From positions 1,798,001 through 1,862,000 of the forward strand of contig CAVXJN010000003.1 in NCBI GenBank assembly GCA_963762165.1: 64,000 bases of DNA, written 5' to 3'. This DNA comes from CAVXJN01 sp963762165. Lineage in GTDB: Bacteria; Pseudomonadota; Gammaproteobacteria; JASBUN01. This document shows, piece after piece, positions 8,851 through 17,525 of this stretch. Under the pieces are notes generated by a model. It searched no databases, was not told where the DNA came from, and saw only the letters and a program-made list of their open reading frames with translations. A program made the translations under genes and the position numbers. Position 1 is the stretch's first letter; every line of letters starts with the position of its first letter.

Positions 8851-9675
8851 ATGACTTCCGTTCTTCATGCAGATGATCTTCAGCGCGCGGCGCGTGCCTG
8901 TATCGACACCCGTGATCCGGACCACAAGCGACTGCTGAGCCACGACGTTGCACAAGCGTGGCGTGAAGGTCGGCTGGCGTGCCGTGCCAGCCTCGAAGCC
9001 GAGCGTATCCGCACCCCCGGCAGGCCGCTGAAACCCGAGCTGGTGAGCCCCAAAGCATTGAAAAAGCGGGGCCTTGGCAGCGCGGAAGGGCGAGCTTGCC
9101 TGGTGCACGCGTTGGCCCACATCGAGTTCAACGCCATCAATCTGGCGTGGGACGCGGTGTACCGCTTCCCGAATCTGCCTGGACCCTATTACGACGACTG
9201 GGTTCGGGTGGCAGACGAAGAAGCGTCGCACTTTCGCTTGCTGCAGCAAAGGCTTGCAGAGTTGGGCCATGTTTATGGTGATTTTCCGGCCCACAACGGT
9301 CTTTGGGAAATGGCCTGTAAGACCGATCACGACGTGCTGGTGCGCATGGCGCTGGTGCCGCGGGTGTTGGAGGCGCGCGGTCTGGACGTGACGCCGGGGA
9401 TGATGGCACGCTTGCGCAAGGTGGGGGATGACCGTACTGTTGCCATCCTGGAGGTGATCCTTCGAGACGAAATTGGTCACGTCGCCATTGGCAGTCGCTG
9501 GTTCCGCTACTTTTGTGAACAGCGCGGCCTCGTTGCCGAGGACACATTCCAAAATTTATTGACTGAATACATGCAAGGATCCGTGAAGGGTCCGTTTCAC
9601 GAAGCGGCGCGCATCGAGGCTGGGTTCAGTGAAGCCGAGATCCGCGATCTAAAGCGTCAGGCAGGATCGAATTGA
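8851..9675 (+). CDS. DUF455 family ferritin-like protein
   Basis: The 274-residue protein belongs to DUF455, predicted four-helix ferritin-like proteins of unknown function. Likely metal ligands are the Glu and His residues in HIEFNAI (about 91-97), DEEASHF, LEARGLD and RDEIGHV, which have the helix spacing of a di-iron carboxylate centre. The ATG at 8851 is chosen because conserved sequence starts there, although the frame is open further upstream. The stop is embedded in the TTG start of the next gene (TTGA), so the two products are probably made together. Di-metal chemistry is an inference from the helix motifs. Confidence 0.8.
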   Translation: MTSVLHADDLQRAARACIDTRDPDHKRLLSHDVAQAWREGRLACRASLEAERIRTPGRPLKPELVSPKALKKRGLGSAEGRACLVHALAHIEFNAINLAWDAVYRFPNLPGPYYDDWVRVADEEASHFRLLQQRLAELGHVYGDFPAHNGLWEMACKTDHDVLVRMALVPRVLEARGLDVTPGMMARLRKVGDDRTVAILEVILRDEIGHVAIGSRWFRYFCEQRGLVAEDTFQNLLTEYMQGSVKGPFHEAARIEAGFSEAEIRDLKRQAGSN

Positions 9676-10433
9676 ACACCATTACTGTATTGCAACGGCT
9701 GTCCGCGGCGTTCCTCGCGGCTGCTGGACTGCTGCTGGCTCTATCGGGATGTCAACCGGGCGCTGAGGCCGAAAAGCCTGCCGGCGAGCTGATGCTGATG
9801 TTTCAGGATCAGGAGCCCGGTATCGACCCTTATCAGACCCGGGTTTTGATCAACGAGAATTTTGTCCGCATGGATGACGGAGTCGCCGATAGCGACTATG
9901 TCCTGTTCGATCGCCAGCTCCAGACCATTTATAGCGTGAGCCACGGCAACCGCACGATCCTGGTAGTTCACTCCAAGCCGGTTGAAGGCGAGCCGCCGAT
10001 CAAACTGGAGATGGACGCGAAAAGAACCGAGCATCCGGACGCGCCTTCGGTAGGTGATACGCAGCCGGTCGAGTACACCCTGACGGTCAACGACAAGACC
10101 TGTTCCAGAATCATGACCGTGCCCGACTTCCTGCCTGACGGCGCGGAAGCGTTGCGCGAGTTCCAGCGTGCATTGGCCGGCCAGCACGCCGAAGATCTAC
10201 CGAAAACGCCCAAGGAAATGCTGGATCCCTGTTTCGTCGCTTACCATATCTACGCCCCGGTAAGGCATCTGCAGTACGGATTTCCGATTCAGCAATGGGA
10301 CGCGGACGGCAATACGCGTGCGCTCGTGGATTACGATCGGGAGATGAAGGTGGATCCGCAGTTGTTCACGCTACCGGAGGATTACCGCCGCATGGGCGTG
10401 GGCGGAGCACCCGCGGCGGCGCCCCAGGCATAA
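9672..10433 (+). CDS. Predicted lipoprotein, function unknown
   Basis: The 253-residue product starts with TTG and has a hydrophobic signal segment ending in a lipobox, LSGC, with Cys27 as the lipidation site. The mature part contains two more Cys (in KTCSR and DPCF), which could form a disulfide in the periplasm. The rest looks beta-rich, somewhat like lipoproteins of the LolA/DUF4412 type, but I cannot assign a family. Its start overlaps the DUF455 stop by 4 bases, suggesting coupled synthesis. It converges with lpxH, 10 bases away. Confidence 0.7.
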   Translation: MNTITVLQRLSAAFLAAAGLLLALSGCQPGAEAEKPAGELMLMFQDQEPGIDPYQTRVLINENFVRMDDGVADSDYVLFDRQLQTIYSVSHGNRTILVVHSKPVEGEPPIKLEMDAKRTEHPDAPSVGDTQPVEYTLTVNDKTCSRIMTVPDFLPDGAEALREFQRALAGQHAEDLPKTPKEMLDPCFVAYHIYAPVRHLQYGFPIQQWDADGNTRALVDYDREMKVDPQLFTLPEDYRRMGVGGAPAAAPQA

Positions 10434-10443
10434 TCGAACGAAC

Positions 10444-11202
10444 TCAACAGCCGGTCTGGTCGGCAGGCAGGGTGATCAACTCGCATCCCTGTGGGCTGCA
10501 TCGCAGCATGCTGCCCTGGTCGTACCAATCGCCGAGTACGATGCGGCGCGCAGGCGCGCCATCCAACACGAAGTCGTGAATCGCCGGCCGGTGTGTGTGG
10601 CCGTGAATGAGCCGCCGCACGCCGTGCTCGCGCATGGTGTTCTCGACGCTACCCGGGTTTACGTCCATCAGTTCCGTCTGCTTGCCGACGTTGGCTTGCT
10701 GACTCTCACCCCGCAATGTCGCCGCCATTTCCCGGCGTTCCGGCAACGGCTTTGCCAGCACTGCCTGCTGCCATGCCGGGTCATGGACCTTGGCGCGAAA
10801 GCGCTGATAGTCGATATCGTCGGTGCACAGCAGGTCGCCGTGCATCAGTAGCGTGCGTTCACCGTACAGATCGATCACGGTGGGATCGACCAGAAGCCGG
10901 CAACCCGACTGCTGCTGGAATGTTTCGCCGAGCAGGAAATCGCGGTTGCCGTGCATCAGGTACACCGGGACGCCGCCGGCTGTCAACGATTGCAGCCCCG
11001 TGCGCACGGTATCGGCGATGGCGGCATCATCGTCGTCGCCGATCCATGCCTCGAACAGATCACCGAGTATGTACAGCCCGTCGGCTCCCCGCGCGCGTTG
11101 CAGGAAAGCCATGAACAACTCGGTAATTTCCGGCCTGCTCGGGTCCAGGTGCAGATCGGAGATGAACAGTGTCTCCGCCGCGCTCACGTCTGGTGCGCTC
11201 AC
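10444..11202 (-). CDS. lpxH: UDP-2,3-diacylglucosamine hydrolase
   Basis: LpxH removes UMP from UDP-2,3-diacylglucosamine to give lipid X, the fourth step of lipid A synthesis, at the inner face of the membrane. The metallophosphoesterase motifs are all visible: SDLHLD near the N-terminus, LGDLFEAWIGDD, MHGNRDFLLG, MHGDLLCTDD and the C-terminal GHTHRP. I place the start at a GTG at 11202, giving 252 residues with similarity beginning about 15 residues in; upstream reading would run into the ppiB 3' end. It follows ppiB by 17 bases on the same strand, and this ppiB-lpxH pairing is common in gammaproteobacteria. Confidence 0.93.
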   Translation of the reverse strand: MSAPDVSAAETLFISDLHLDPSRPEITELFMAFLQRARGADGLYILGDLFEAWIGDDDDAAIADTVRTGLQSLTAGGVPVYLMHGNRDFLLGETFQQQSGCRLLVDPTVIDLYGERTLLMHGDLLCTDDIDYQRFRAKVHDPAWQQAVLAKPLPERREMAATLRGESQQANVGKQTELMDVNPGSVENTMREHGVRRLIHGHTHRPAIHDFVLDGAPARRIVLGDWYDQGSMLRCSPQGCELITLPADQTGC

Positions 11203-11219
11203 GTATTCCCGGACGCCAT

Positions 11220-11846
11220 TCAGTTTTCGTCGCGCACCGTGACCTTTTCGATCACCACCGGTTCCTCCGGCACGTCCTGATGGCCGGCGCGATTGGTGGT
11301 TTTGACCTGTTCGATTTTCTGCACCACGTCCATGCCTTCGGTGACTTTGCCGAATACGCAATAGCCCCAGCCTTGCGGCGTCGGATTGGAATAGTTCAGG
11401 AATCCGTTGTCCTTGGCATTGATGAAGAACTGTGAGCTGGCCGAATTCGGGTCCGGCGTACGTGCCATGGCGAGCGTGCCGGCGTCGTTTTTCAGGCCGT
11501 TGTCCGCTTCGTTCTTGATCGGCGCGCGGGCCGGCTTTTGGCTCATGTCGGGCTCGAAGCCGCCGCCCTGAATCATGAAGCCCGGAATCACGCGGTGGAA
11601 AATGGTGCCGTCGTAGAACCCGTCGCGGGCGTATTGCACAAAGTTGGCAACGGTTTCCGGTGCCTTGTCAGGATAGAGTTCGATGACGATGTTGCCTTCG
11701 CTGGTCTGCATATCGACGATCATGGCGTTTCCTTTCTCTGCGGATGGGGTAGGGTTTTCTTCGGCTCCCGGCTCTTGCAAATGAGACAGCGCGACAGTGG
11801 CCGCAATCAGTACAGCGGTCACGATGACCAGACTCAGAATACGCAT
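11220..11846 (-). CDS. Cyclophilin-type peptidyl-prolyl isomerase with optional N-terminal anchor
   Basis: The catalytic domain is a complete cyclophilin: FHRVIPGFMIQGG, the SQFFIN motif, and GYCVFGKV. It catalyses proline cis/trans isomerisation. From the ATG at 11846 (SD GAGGTG) the product is 208 residues with a hydrophobic N-terminal helix (about 4-20), implying a periplasmic or membrane-anchored form. A second in-frame ATG at 11723 (Met42) is preceded by AAAGGAAA, an equally good ribosome site, and would give a cytoplasmic PpiB-size protein of 167 residues. Either or both could be used. The gene precedes lpxH on the same strand. Confidence 0.88.
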   Translation of the reverse strand: MRILSLVIVTAVLIAATVALSHLQEPGAEENPTPSAEKGNAMIVDMQTSEGNIVIELYPDKAPETVANFVQYARDGFYDGTIFHRVIPGFMIQGGGFEPDMSQKPARAPIKNEADNGLKNDAGTLAMARTPDPNSASSQFFINAKDNGFLNYSNPTPQGWGYCVFGKVTEGMDVVQKIEQVKTTNRAGHQDVPEEPVVIEKVTVRDEN

Positions 11847-11951
11847 CGGACACCTCGGTGAGGAATTGCGCCGCCCATGATATCGGGTTTGCCCAGCCCC
11901 GACAAAGCGCGCTTGGTGGCCGTATCGCCTTTCCGTTACCATTGCCGGCTT

Positions 11952-13387
11952 ATGGCAACTTCCCTCAAAACCCGCTTCGCTCCCAGTCCCACGGGCCGGC
12001 TGCACCTGGGCAACGTGCGCACCGCGCTGTTCAATTGGTTGTATGCCCGGCAGCAGGGCGGCACATTTCTGCTGCGCTTCGAAGACACCGATCTGGAACG
12101 TAGCGCGCAGGCGTTCGAAGCCGGTATGCAGGAGGATCTGCACTGGCTCGGGTTGGCATGGGACGAGGGTCCAGGACACGAGGCCGGCCATGGGCCTTAC
12201 CGTCAGTCCCAGCGTGCGGCGATTTATGCCCGCTATTTCGATCACCTGCAGCAAAGCAGCCAAGCCTATCCGTGTTTTTGCACGCAGCAGGAATTGGCAC
12301 TGTCGCGCAAAGCGCAGCTCGCTGCCGGGCGGCCGCCCCGGTACGCCGGCACCTGCGCCAGCCTCAGTCCCGAGCAAGTGCAACGCAATGTCGATCAGGG
12401 GCTGTCCGCCAGTTTGCGTTTCCGTGTTCCGGCGGGACGCATGGTGGAATTCGTCGACCTTGTGCGGGGGCGGCAGTCTTTTCGCGCCGACGATATCGCT
12501 GATTTCATTGTTCGCCGGTCGGACAGCACGCCGGCGTTTTTTTCAGTAACGCGGTGGACGATGCGCTGATGCAGATCACCGATGTGCTGCGCGGAGAGGA
12601 CCATCTGACCAATACCCCGCGCCAGATTCTGTTGCTGGAAGCGTTGGAACTTCCGATTCCGCGCTACGGCCATACTTCGATGCTGGTAGGGGAGGATGGC
12701 AGCCCGCTGTCCAAGCGCACCGGTAGCCGTAGCGTCGAGGAGTTGCGCGAGAGCGGCTTCTTCCCAGAGGCTGTGGTGAATTATCTGGCCAGGCTGGGGC
12801 ATCATTTCGAGCAGGAAGGATGGCTGGAGGCCGACGTCATTGCCCGGCAGTTTTCCACTGATCGTCTCGGCCGGGCGCCGGCGCAGTTCGAACACTCGCA
12901 ACTGATGCACTGGCAGAAGATCGCCGTGCATCAGGCCGATAACGACGCGCTTTGGCAATGGATGAGCGCCTGGCGCGATCCCGGCGCGCGTCAGGTTGCG
13001 GATTTTGTGCCCGGTGAAATGCGGGAATCATTCGTGGCCGCAGTAAGGGAGAACATCGAACTGCCCGCCGATGCTTTGGCCTGGGCCGAACGGCTGTTCG
13101 GCGAAACGTTGACGCCCAGCGACGAAGCTGCCGGTGCTCTTCGCAGTGCGGGCGCGGCCTATTTTCGCGCCGCACTGGACTGCCTCGCGATCGAAAGCGA
13201 GGACTTCAAAGCTTATATCAAAGCGTTGGCCAAGGCTGCCGGCGTCAAAGGAAAAGAACTGTACATGCCCTTGCGGGCCGCGCTGTCCGGCGAAACCCAT
13301 GGCCCCGAGCTGGTCAGTATCTGGGCCCTCCTGGGGACAAAGCGTATCCACGGGCGCCTGGAAGCCGCATTGCAGATGTGCAGCTGA
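11952..13387 (+). CDS. gltX: Second glutamyl-tRNA synthetase paralogue (one frameshift)
   Basis: The class I synthetase joins glutamate to tRNA-Glu and, in some proteobacteria, a paralogue charges tRNA-Gln. HIGH-type motif HLGN at residues 18-21, LRGEDHLTNTPRQ in the catalytic core and the KMSKS-type LSKR motif are present, as is a full anticodon-binding C-terminus. The reading frame breaks in a run of seven T at 12537-12543; eight T would restore a continuous 478-residue protein, so this is a -1 event typical of homopolymer error. A complete gltX of more standard type lies at 46.8 kb. cysS follows after 12 bases. Confidence 0.88.
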
Positions 13388-13399
13388 GACCGTACCCCC

Positions 13400-14818
13400 A
13401 TGCTTGAGATCTACAACAGCCTCAAACGCGCCAAACAGCCGTTCCAGCCGATCGAGCCGGGCAAGGTTCGGATGTACGTCTGCGGCATGACCGTGTACGA
13501 CTACTGCCACCTCGGTCACGCCCGCGTACTGGTGGTGTTCGACGTCGTGGTGCGTTATCTGCGCGAGCGCGGTTACGAAGTCACTTATGTGCGCAACATC
13601 ACCGATATCGACGACAAGATCATCAAACGCGCCAACGAAAACGGCGAAACGATCGGAGTCCTGACCCAGCGTTTCATCGACGCCATGCATGAAGACGCCG
13701 CTGCCCTGGGCGTATTGGCGCCGGAGGTCGAGCCGCGCGCCACCGCTTCCATGGATGACATTGTGACGATGGTGCAGACACTGTTGGATAAGGGCTACGC
13801 CTATCCGGCGGCCAACGGCGATGTGTATTACGACGTCAGCAAGTTCAACCACTATGGGCGCTTATCGGGCAAGCGGCTCGAGGATCTGCGGGCCGGATCA
13901 CGGGTCGAAATTGGCGAAGCCAAAGACGATCCATTGGACTTTGTCTTATGGAAAGCCGCCAAACCTGACGAACCCGCCTGGGAGTCGCCCTGGGGCCGGG
14001 GCCGGCCCGGCTGGCACATCGAATGCTCGGCCATGTCGACCCGCTGCCTCGGCGACCACTTCGATATCCACGGCGGCGGCATGGATCTGCAGTTTCCCCA
14101 CCACGAGAATGAGATCGCCCAGTCCGAGGCGGCGACCGGGCAGCATTTCGTCAACGTCTGGATGCACAACGGTTTCGTGCAGGTGGACGAAGAGAAAATG
14201 TCCAAGTCGCTGGGCAATTTTTTTACCGTACGCGAGATTCTGCGCCGTTACCGGGCCGAGGAGATCCGTTACTTCATTTTGGCCAGTCACTACCGCAGCC
14301 CGCTGAACTATACCGATGACAACCTGGAAAAAGCGCGGAGCGCACTCAATCGTTTGTATACGGCCCTGCGCGGTATCGAGAGGGAACCGGACAGTGGCGC
14401 TGTTGATGCGTCGGTACAGCGGTTTCGGGATGCCATGGACGACGATTTCAACACCCCGGGCGCACTGTCGGTGTTGTTCGACCTGGCCCGGGAGGTCAAT
14501 CGCTTGCGCGAGGCCGATCCGGCCCTCGCGGCTGCGCATGCTGCAACCCTACGCAAGCTCGGCGGCGTCCTTGGTATTCTGCAACAGGATCCCGACGCCT
14601 GGCTGCAAGGCCACGTTCCGGGAAGTTTCGACGATGTTTCCGCGCAAGGCGGGGGCTCCGGTTTGGCGAGCGAGCAGATCGATGCATTGATCGCGCAGCG
14701 AGCAGCCGCCCGTGAGCGCCGCGACTGGGCCGAAGCGGATCGGGTCCGCGATCGGCTCAAGGCCGATGGCGTGGTGCTCGAGGACGGCGCCGGCGGCACG
14801 ACCTGGCGACGTGAATAG
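13400..14818 (+). CDS. cysS: Cysteinyl-tRNA synthetase
   Basis: The 472-residue enzyme charges tRNA-Cys. The class I motifs are HLGH at 37-40 and KMSKS at 266-270. Zinc ligands Cys28, Cys209, His234 and Glu238, which select cysteine over serine, are all in place. Length is normal. It starts 12 bases after the second gltX, a likely two-synthetase transcript. Confidence 0.97.
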   Translation: MLEIYNSLKRAKQPFQPIEPGKVRMYVCGMTVYDYCHLGHARVLVVFDVVVRYLRERGYEVTYVRNITDIDDKIIKRANENGETIGVLTQRFIDAMHEDAAALGVLAPEVEPRATASMDDIVTMVQTLLDKGYAYPAANGDVYYDVSKFNHYGRLSGKRLEDLRAGSRVEIGEAKDDPLDFVLWKAAKPDEPAWESPWGRGRPGWHIECSAMSTRCLGDHFDIHGGGMDLQFPHHENEIAQSEAATGQHFVNVWMHNGFVQVDEEKMSKSLGNFFTVREILRRYRAEEIRYFILASHYRSPLNYTDDNLEKARSALNRLYTALRGIEREPDSGAVDASVQRFRDAMDDDFNTPGALSVLFDLAREVNRLREADPALAAAHAATLRKLGGVLGILQQDPDAWLQGHVPGSFDDVSAQGGGSGLASEQIDALIAQRAAARERRDWAEADRVRDRLKADGVVLEDGAGGTTWRRE

Positions 14819-14977
14819 CGTGCGAACCTAATCCCGTACCTGTTGTCTATAATATCCGGAAAACCGGCGGCCCCGGTTGATCGAAAACAACGCGACACGC
14901 TCCGCTCGGCGCAATTTCAGGACCGCAGAGCGAAAACAATCCGGGCGTGCATCCCTTGCCATCGTGAGGAAGCCATC

Positions 14978-15610
14978 TTGAATCATCCTTTTCCCTTTGT
15001 GCTCGGATTGGTGCTGGGTGTATCGGCGCTCGCCCATGGGCAGGTTACTGAGCAGAGAATGACCGAAGACAAGACCCATGTGCGGACCTGGAACGCCTTC
15101 GCGGATGAATGTCTGGCGCTGCAGAAACGGCAATTGGCGCACAATCAGGTCCGGGAACAGACACGCATTGGCGGTTATGCGCGTCAACCGGAATTCTATA
15201 CCGAGCATACTTACTACGATAAGCGGACCGGTGCGCTGCTTTCGCGTATGCAATGGGAAACGGATCACCCGGACCGGTTACACACCTGCGAAGTGTATGT
15301 GCACGACGACCAAGGCCGCGTGGTGCGCGATTTCGCCGCTGCGTACTTGCCCCAGGGGCGCAACGCGCCGGTGCAGACGCTGATCAACTTGCATCGATAT
15401 AACGGCGAGCTGCATGCGTTTCGCCAATTCGACGCCAGTGGCGATCGTATTTATGAATATTGCGCAGGGAAATGGAACGGCAAACCGGTCCAGATGCGCT
15501 TGTTCGAGGAAGACATCTACGGTAAGTCGGACGTTACTTCCTCTCCCGAATACGCCGCGTGTTTTGACGGCCTGCCGATGAAACCCGGCGAGTACCTACA
15601 GCCCCACTGA
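14978..15610 (+). CDS. Hypothetical secreted protein
   Basis: I do not recognise this family. From a TTG at 14978, preceded by GAGGAAG, the product has 210 residues with a signal peptide (hydrophobic core at about 5-18, Ala-His-Gly cleavage region near 20). The mature part is rich in Tyr, Asp and Arg and has a few Cys (about 36, 91, 154 and 194) that may pair in the periplasm. Sequence such as YYDKRTGALLSRMQWE and YVHDDQGRVVRDF resembles a beta-strand repeat. It converges with folD and overlaps it by 15 bases tail to tail. Confidence 0.65.
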   Translation: MNHPFPFVLGLVLGVSALAHGQVTEQRMTEDKTHVRTWNAFADECLALQKRQLAHNQVREQTRIGGYARQPEFYTEHTYYDKRTGALLSRMQWETDHPDRLHTCEVYVHDDQGRVVRDFAAAYLPQGRNAPVQTLINLHRYNGELHAFRQFDASGDRIYEYCAGKWNGKPVQMRLFEEDIYGKSDVTSSPEYAACFDGLPMKPGEYLQPH

Positions 15611-16474
15611 CGCATCCACCCGTGCGTCGGCCGCCTCGGCGGCCTCGACCGTGTTCCGTATCAGCATGGCCACGGTCATGGGGCCGACGCCGCCAGGGAC
15701 CGGCGTGATCCAGGCGGCCCGCTCGGCCGCGGCCGCGAACTCGATGTCACCCACCAGTCGACCGTTTTGCAGACGGTTGATACCGACGTCGATCACGGTG
15801 GCGTGGTCGCGCACCCATTCTCCTTTGACCAGGCCCGGCCGGCCGACCGCTACGACCAGGATTTCCGCCTGCCGCGCCCAGTCTTCCAGGCTGCGGGTGA
15901 AGCGGTGGCAGGTGGTGACCGTGCAGCCGGCCAGCAGCAGTTCGAGGCCCATGGGGCGGCCGACGTGGTTTGATGCCCCGATCACCACCGCGTGCCGACC
16001 ATGGAACGTTTCACCCGTGCTCCTCAGAAGTTCCATGACGCCATAGGGCGTACAGGAGCGCAGGGTCGGCATTCTTACCGCCAGCCGACCGATGTTGTAC
16101 GGATGAAACCCGTCCACGTCCTTGGACGGTCGTATGCGCTCGATCACGGTCTCGGTATCGATGTGCGGCGGCAGGGGGGTCTGGACCAAAATGCCGTCGA
16201 TCTGCGCATCGGCGTTGAGCTGGTCGATCAAATCCAGCAGCGCCTGCTGGGGAATGTCCAGGTCCAGGTGGAATGCTTTGGAGACGATGCCGCAAAAGTC
16301 GCAGGCCGTGCGTTTGTTGCGCACATAGATTTCCGATGCCGGGTCATGGCCCACCAAGACCACCGCCAGCCCCGGCGGGCGGCCGCCGGCGGCAACCCGC
16401 GAGGCCACGCGCTGTTTCAGCGTCAGACGAACGGCATGGGCGACGGCTTTGCCATCGATCAATTTTGCGGGCAT
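15596..16474 (-). CDS. folD: Methylenetetrahydrofolate dehydrogenase / cyclohydrolase
   Basis: This bifunctional enzyme interconverts 5,10-methylene-, 5,10-methenyl- and 10-formyl-tetrahydrofolate. Active-site Tyr50 and Lys54 (YVRNKRTAC), GILVQTPLPPHI, the PSKDVDGFHPYN signature, the dinucleotide-binding IGASNHVGRP and the C-terminal TPVPGGVGPMT are present. The ATG at 16474 gives 292 residues, the family size; upstream sequence in the same frame is not conserved-looking. It is read leftward, diverging from the tRNA cluster. Confidence 0.96.
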   Translation of the reverse strand: MPAKLIDGKAVAHAVRLTLKQRVASRVAAGGRPPGLAVVLVGHDPASEIYVRNKRTACDFCGIVSKAFHLDLDIPQQALLDLIDQLNADAQIDGILVQTPLPPHIDTETVIERIRPSKDVDGFHPYNIGRLAVRMPTLRSCTPYGVMELLRSTGETFHGRHAVVIGASNHVGRPMGLELLLAGCTVTTCHRFTRSLEDWARQAEILVVAVGRPGLVKGEWVRDHATVIDVGINRLQNGRLVGDIEFAAAAERAAWITPVPGGVGPMTVAMLIRNTVEAAEAADARVDASVGL

Positions 16475-16602
16475 GGCGTGGAAGCTAAGCGGTGGAAAAC
16501 CCGCGGCATTCTCGCATGGGCGGCCGGGCCTGTACAGGTCGCCCGCTCTTCCCGCAGGGCAGTACTGGCGTATAATCCGGTTCATCTCTGGGCTTGGTAC
16601 GT

Positions 16603-16631
16603 TTGACGACCGCCGGTTCCCTGCGTAGAAT
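16603..16631 (+). promoter_or_regulatory. Sigma-70 promoter of the tRNA-Pro-Arg-His-Lys cluster
   Basis: TTGACG at 16603-16608, a 17-base spacer and TAGAAT at 16626-16631 form a near-consensus promoter. A G/C-rich discriminator (CGCGTGC) follows, which in stable-RNA promoters goes with stringent control. The first tRNA begins about 52 bases after the predicted start point. Confidence 0.7.
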
Positions 16632-16689
16632 CGCGTGCTTCATCGCGCGGGGCCGAAATGCGGCGGTATGTCGGGGCCCAACGGGATTG

Positions 16690-16766
16690 CGGGGTATAGC
16701 GCAGTCTGGTAGCGCGCCTGCTTTGGGAGCAGGATGGCGGGGGTTCGAATCCCTCTACCCCGACCA
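16690..16766 (+). tRNA. tRNA-Pro (anticodon TGG)
   Basis: This 77-base cloverleaf has acceptor stem CGGGGTA paired with TACCCCG, encoded CCA, a TTCGAAT T-loop and anticodon loop TTTGGGA. It is the first of four tRNAs behind one promoter. Confidence 0.96.
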
Positions 16767-16812
16767 ACTGTCTGCTCGGCAGGGCGATGCTCGGCGGCGC
16801 AAACAGCTCGAT

Positions 16813-16889
16813 GCGCCCGTAGCTCAACCGGACAGAGCATCGGCCTTCTAAGCCGAGGGTTGCAGGTTCGAGTCCTGCCGGGCGCGCCA
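16813..16889 (+). tRNA. tRNA-Arg (anticodon TCT)
   Basis: This 77-base cloverleaf has acceptor stem GCGCCCG paired with CGGGCGC, a discriminator G, encoded CCA and anticodon loop CTTCTAA, reading AGA codons. It is the second gene of the cluster. Confidence 0.96.
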
Positions 16890-16920
16890 ATTCGCCGGGC
16901 GACTCGCTCAGTTTTGCAAT

Positions 16921-16997
16921 GGTGGACGTAGCTCAGTTGGTAGAGCTCAGGATTGTGATTCCTGTGGTCGTGGGTTCGAGCCCCATCGTCCACCCCA
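16921..16997 (+). tRNA. tRNA-His (anticodon GTG)
   Basis: The gene includes the extra 5' G (position -1) opposite the discriminator C, the hallmark of tRNA-His. The anticodon loop is TTGTGAT and CCA is encoded. It is the third gene of the cluster. Confidence 0.96.
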
Positions 16998-17039
16998 TAC
17001 AAGGTCGTTTCGCGGCGGCGGAACGAACAACACCTAAAC

Positions 17040-17115
<76 letters not shown>

Positions 17116-17125
17116 GCATTTATCC

Positions 17126-17152
17126 AGGCCTGCAGCTTCTGCGGGCCTTTTT
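17126..17152 (+). terminator. Rho-independent terminator of the tRNA cluster
   Basis: AGGCCTGCAG pairs with CTGCGGGCCT (one G-T pair) around a 3-base loop, followed by a TTTTTATTTG tract. Confidence 0.85.
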
Positions 17153-17270
17153 ATTTGTCCTGGATTCGCTAACTACCGCTGCAGCGGCACTTTTCCGCCC
17201 GCCCGCCAGCAGGTGCATGGCGCAGCACATGCTAGGTTCAGCGGGGATGCGCGCCCCAGGGTCGAACCTG

Positions 17271-17276
17271 TATAAT
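17271..17276 (+). promoter_or_regulatory. Probable -10 element for tRNA-Leu / tig
   Basis: A perfect TATAAT lies 62 bases before tRNA-Leu, after the previous terminator. No consensus -35 sits at the right distance, so the promoter assignment rests on the -10 and the context only. Confidence 0.45.
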
Positions 17277-17337
17277 GACTCGCTTGTGATTTTCGCTCGC
17301 TAACAAGAGCTTATCGGGCGAGTCCTGGATGAAACCG

Positions 17338-17422
<85 letters not shown>

Positions 17423-17525
17423 GATACGTAGTGGTCCCGACGGCCGCTGTTCAAATCCGTCAGCGGCAGGTATTCCGTCCGCGATTGCGGGCTCAATCAA
17501 GCTTTAGACCGTTTGAGGTACAACG

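Noticed and set aside
16582..17002. Leftward frames with phrases like GLEPATLGLEGRC across the tRNA cluster
   Set aside because: They are antisense to tRNA genes; such translations are a known annotation artefact. The same holds near 17238-17500 and 24168-24521.
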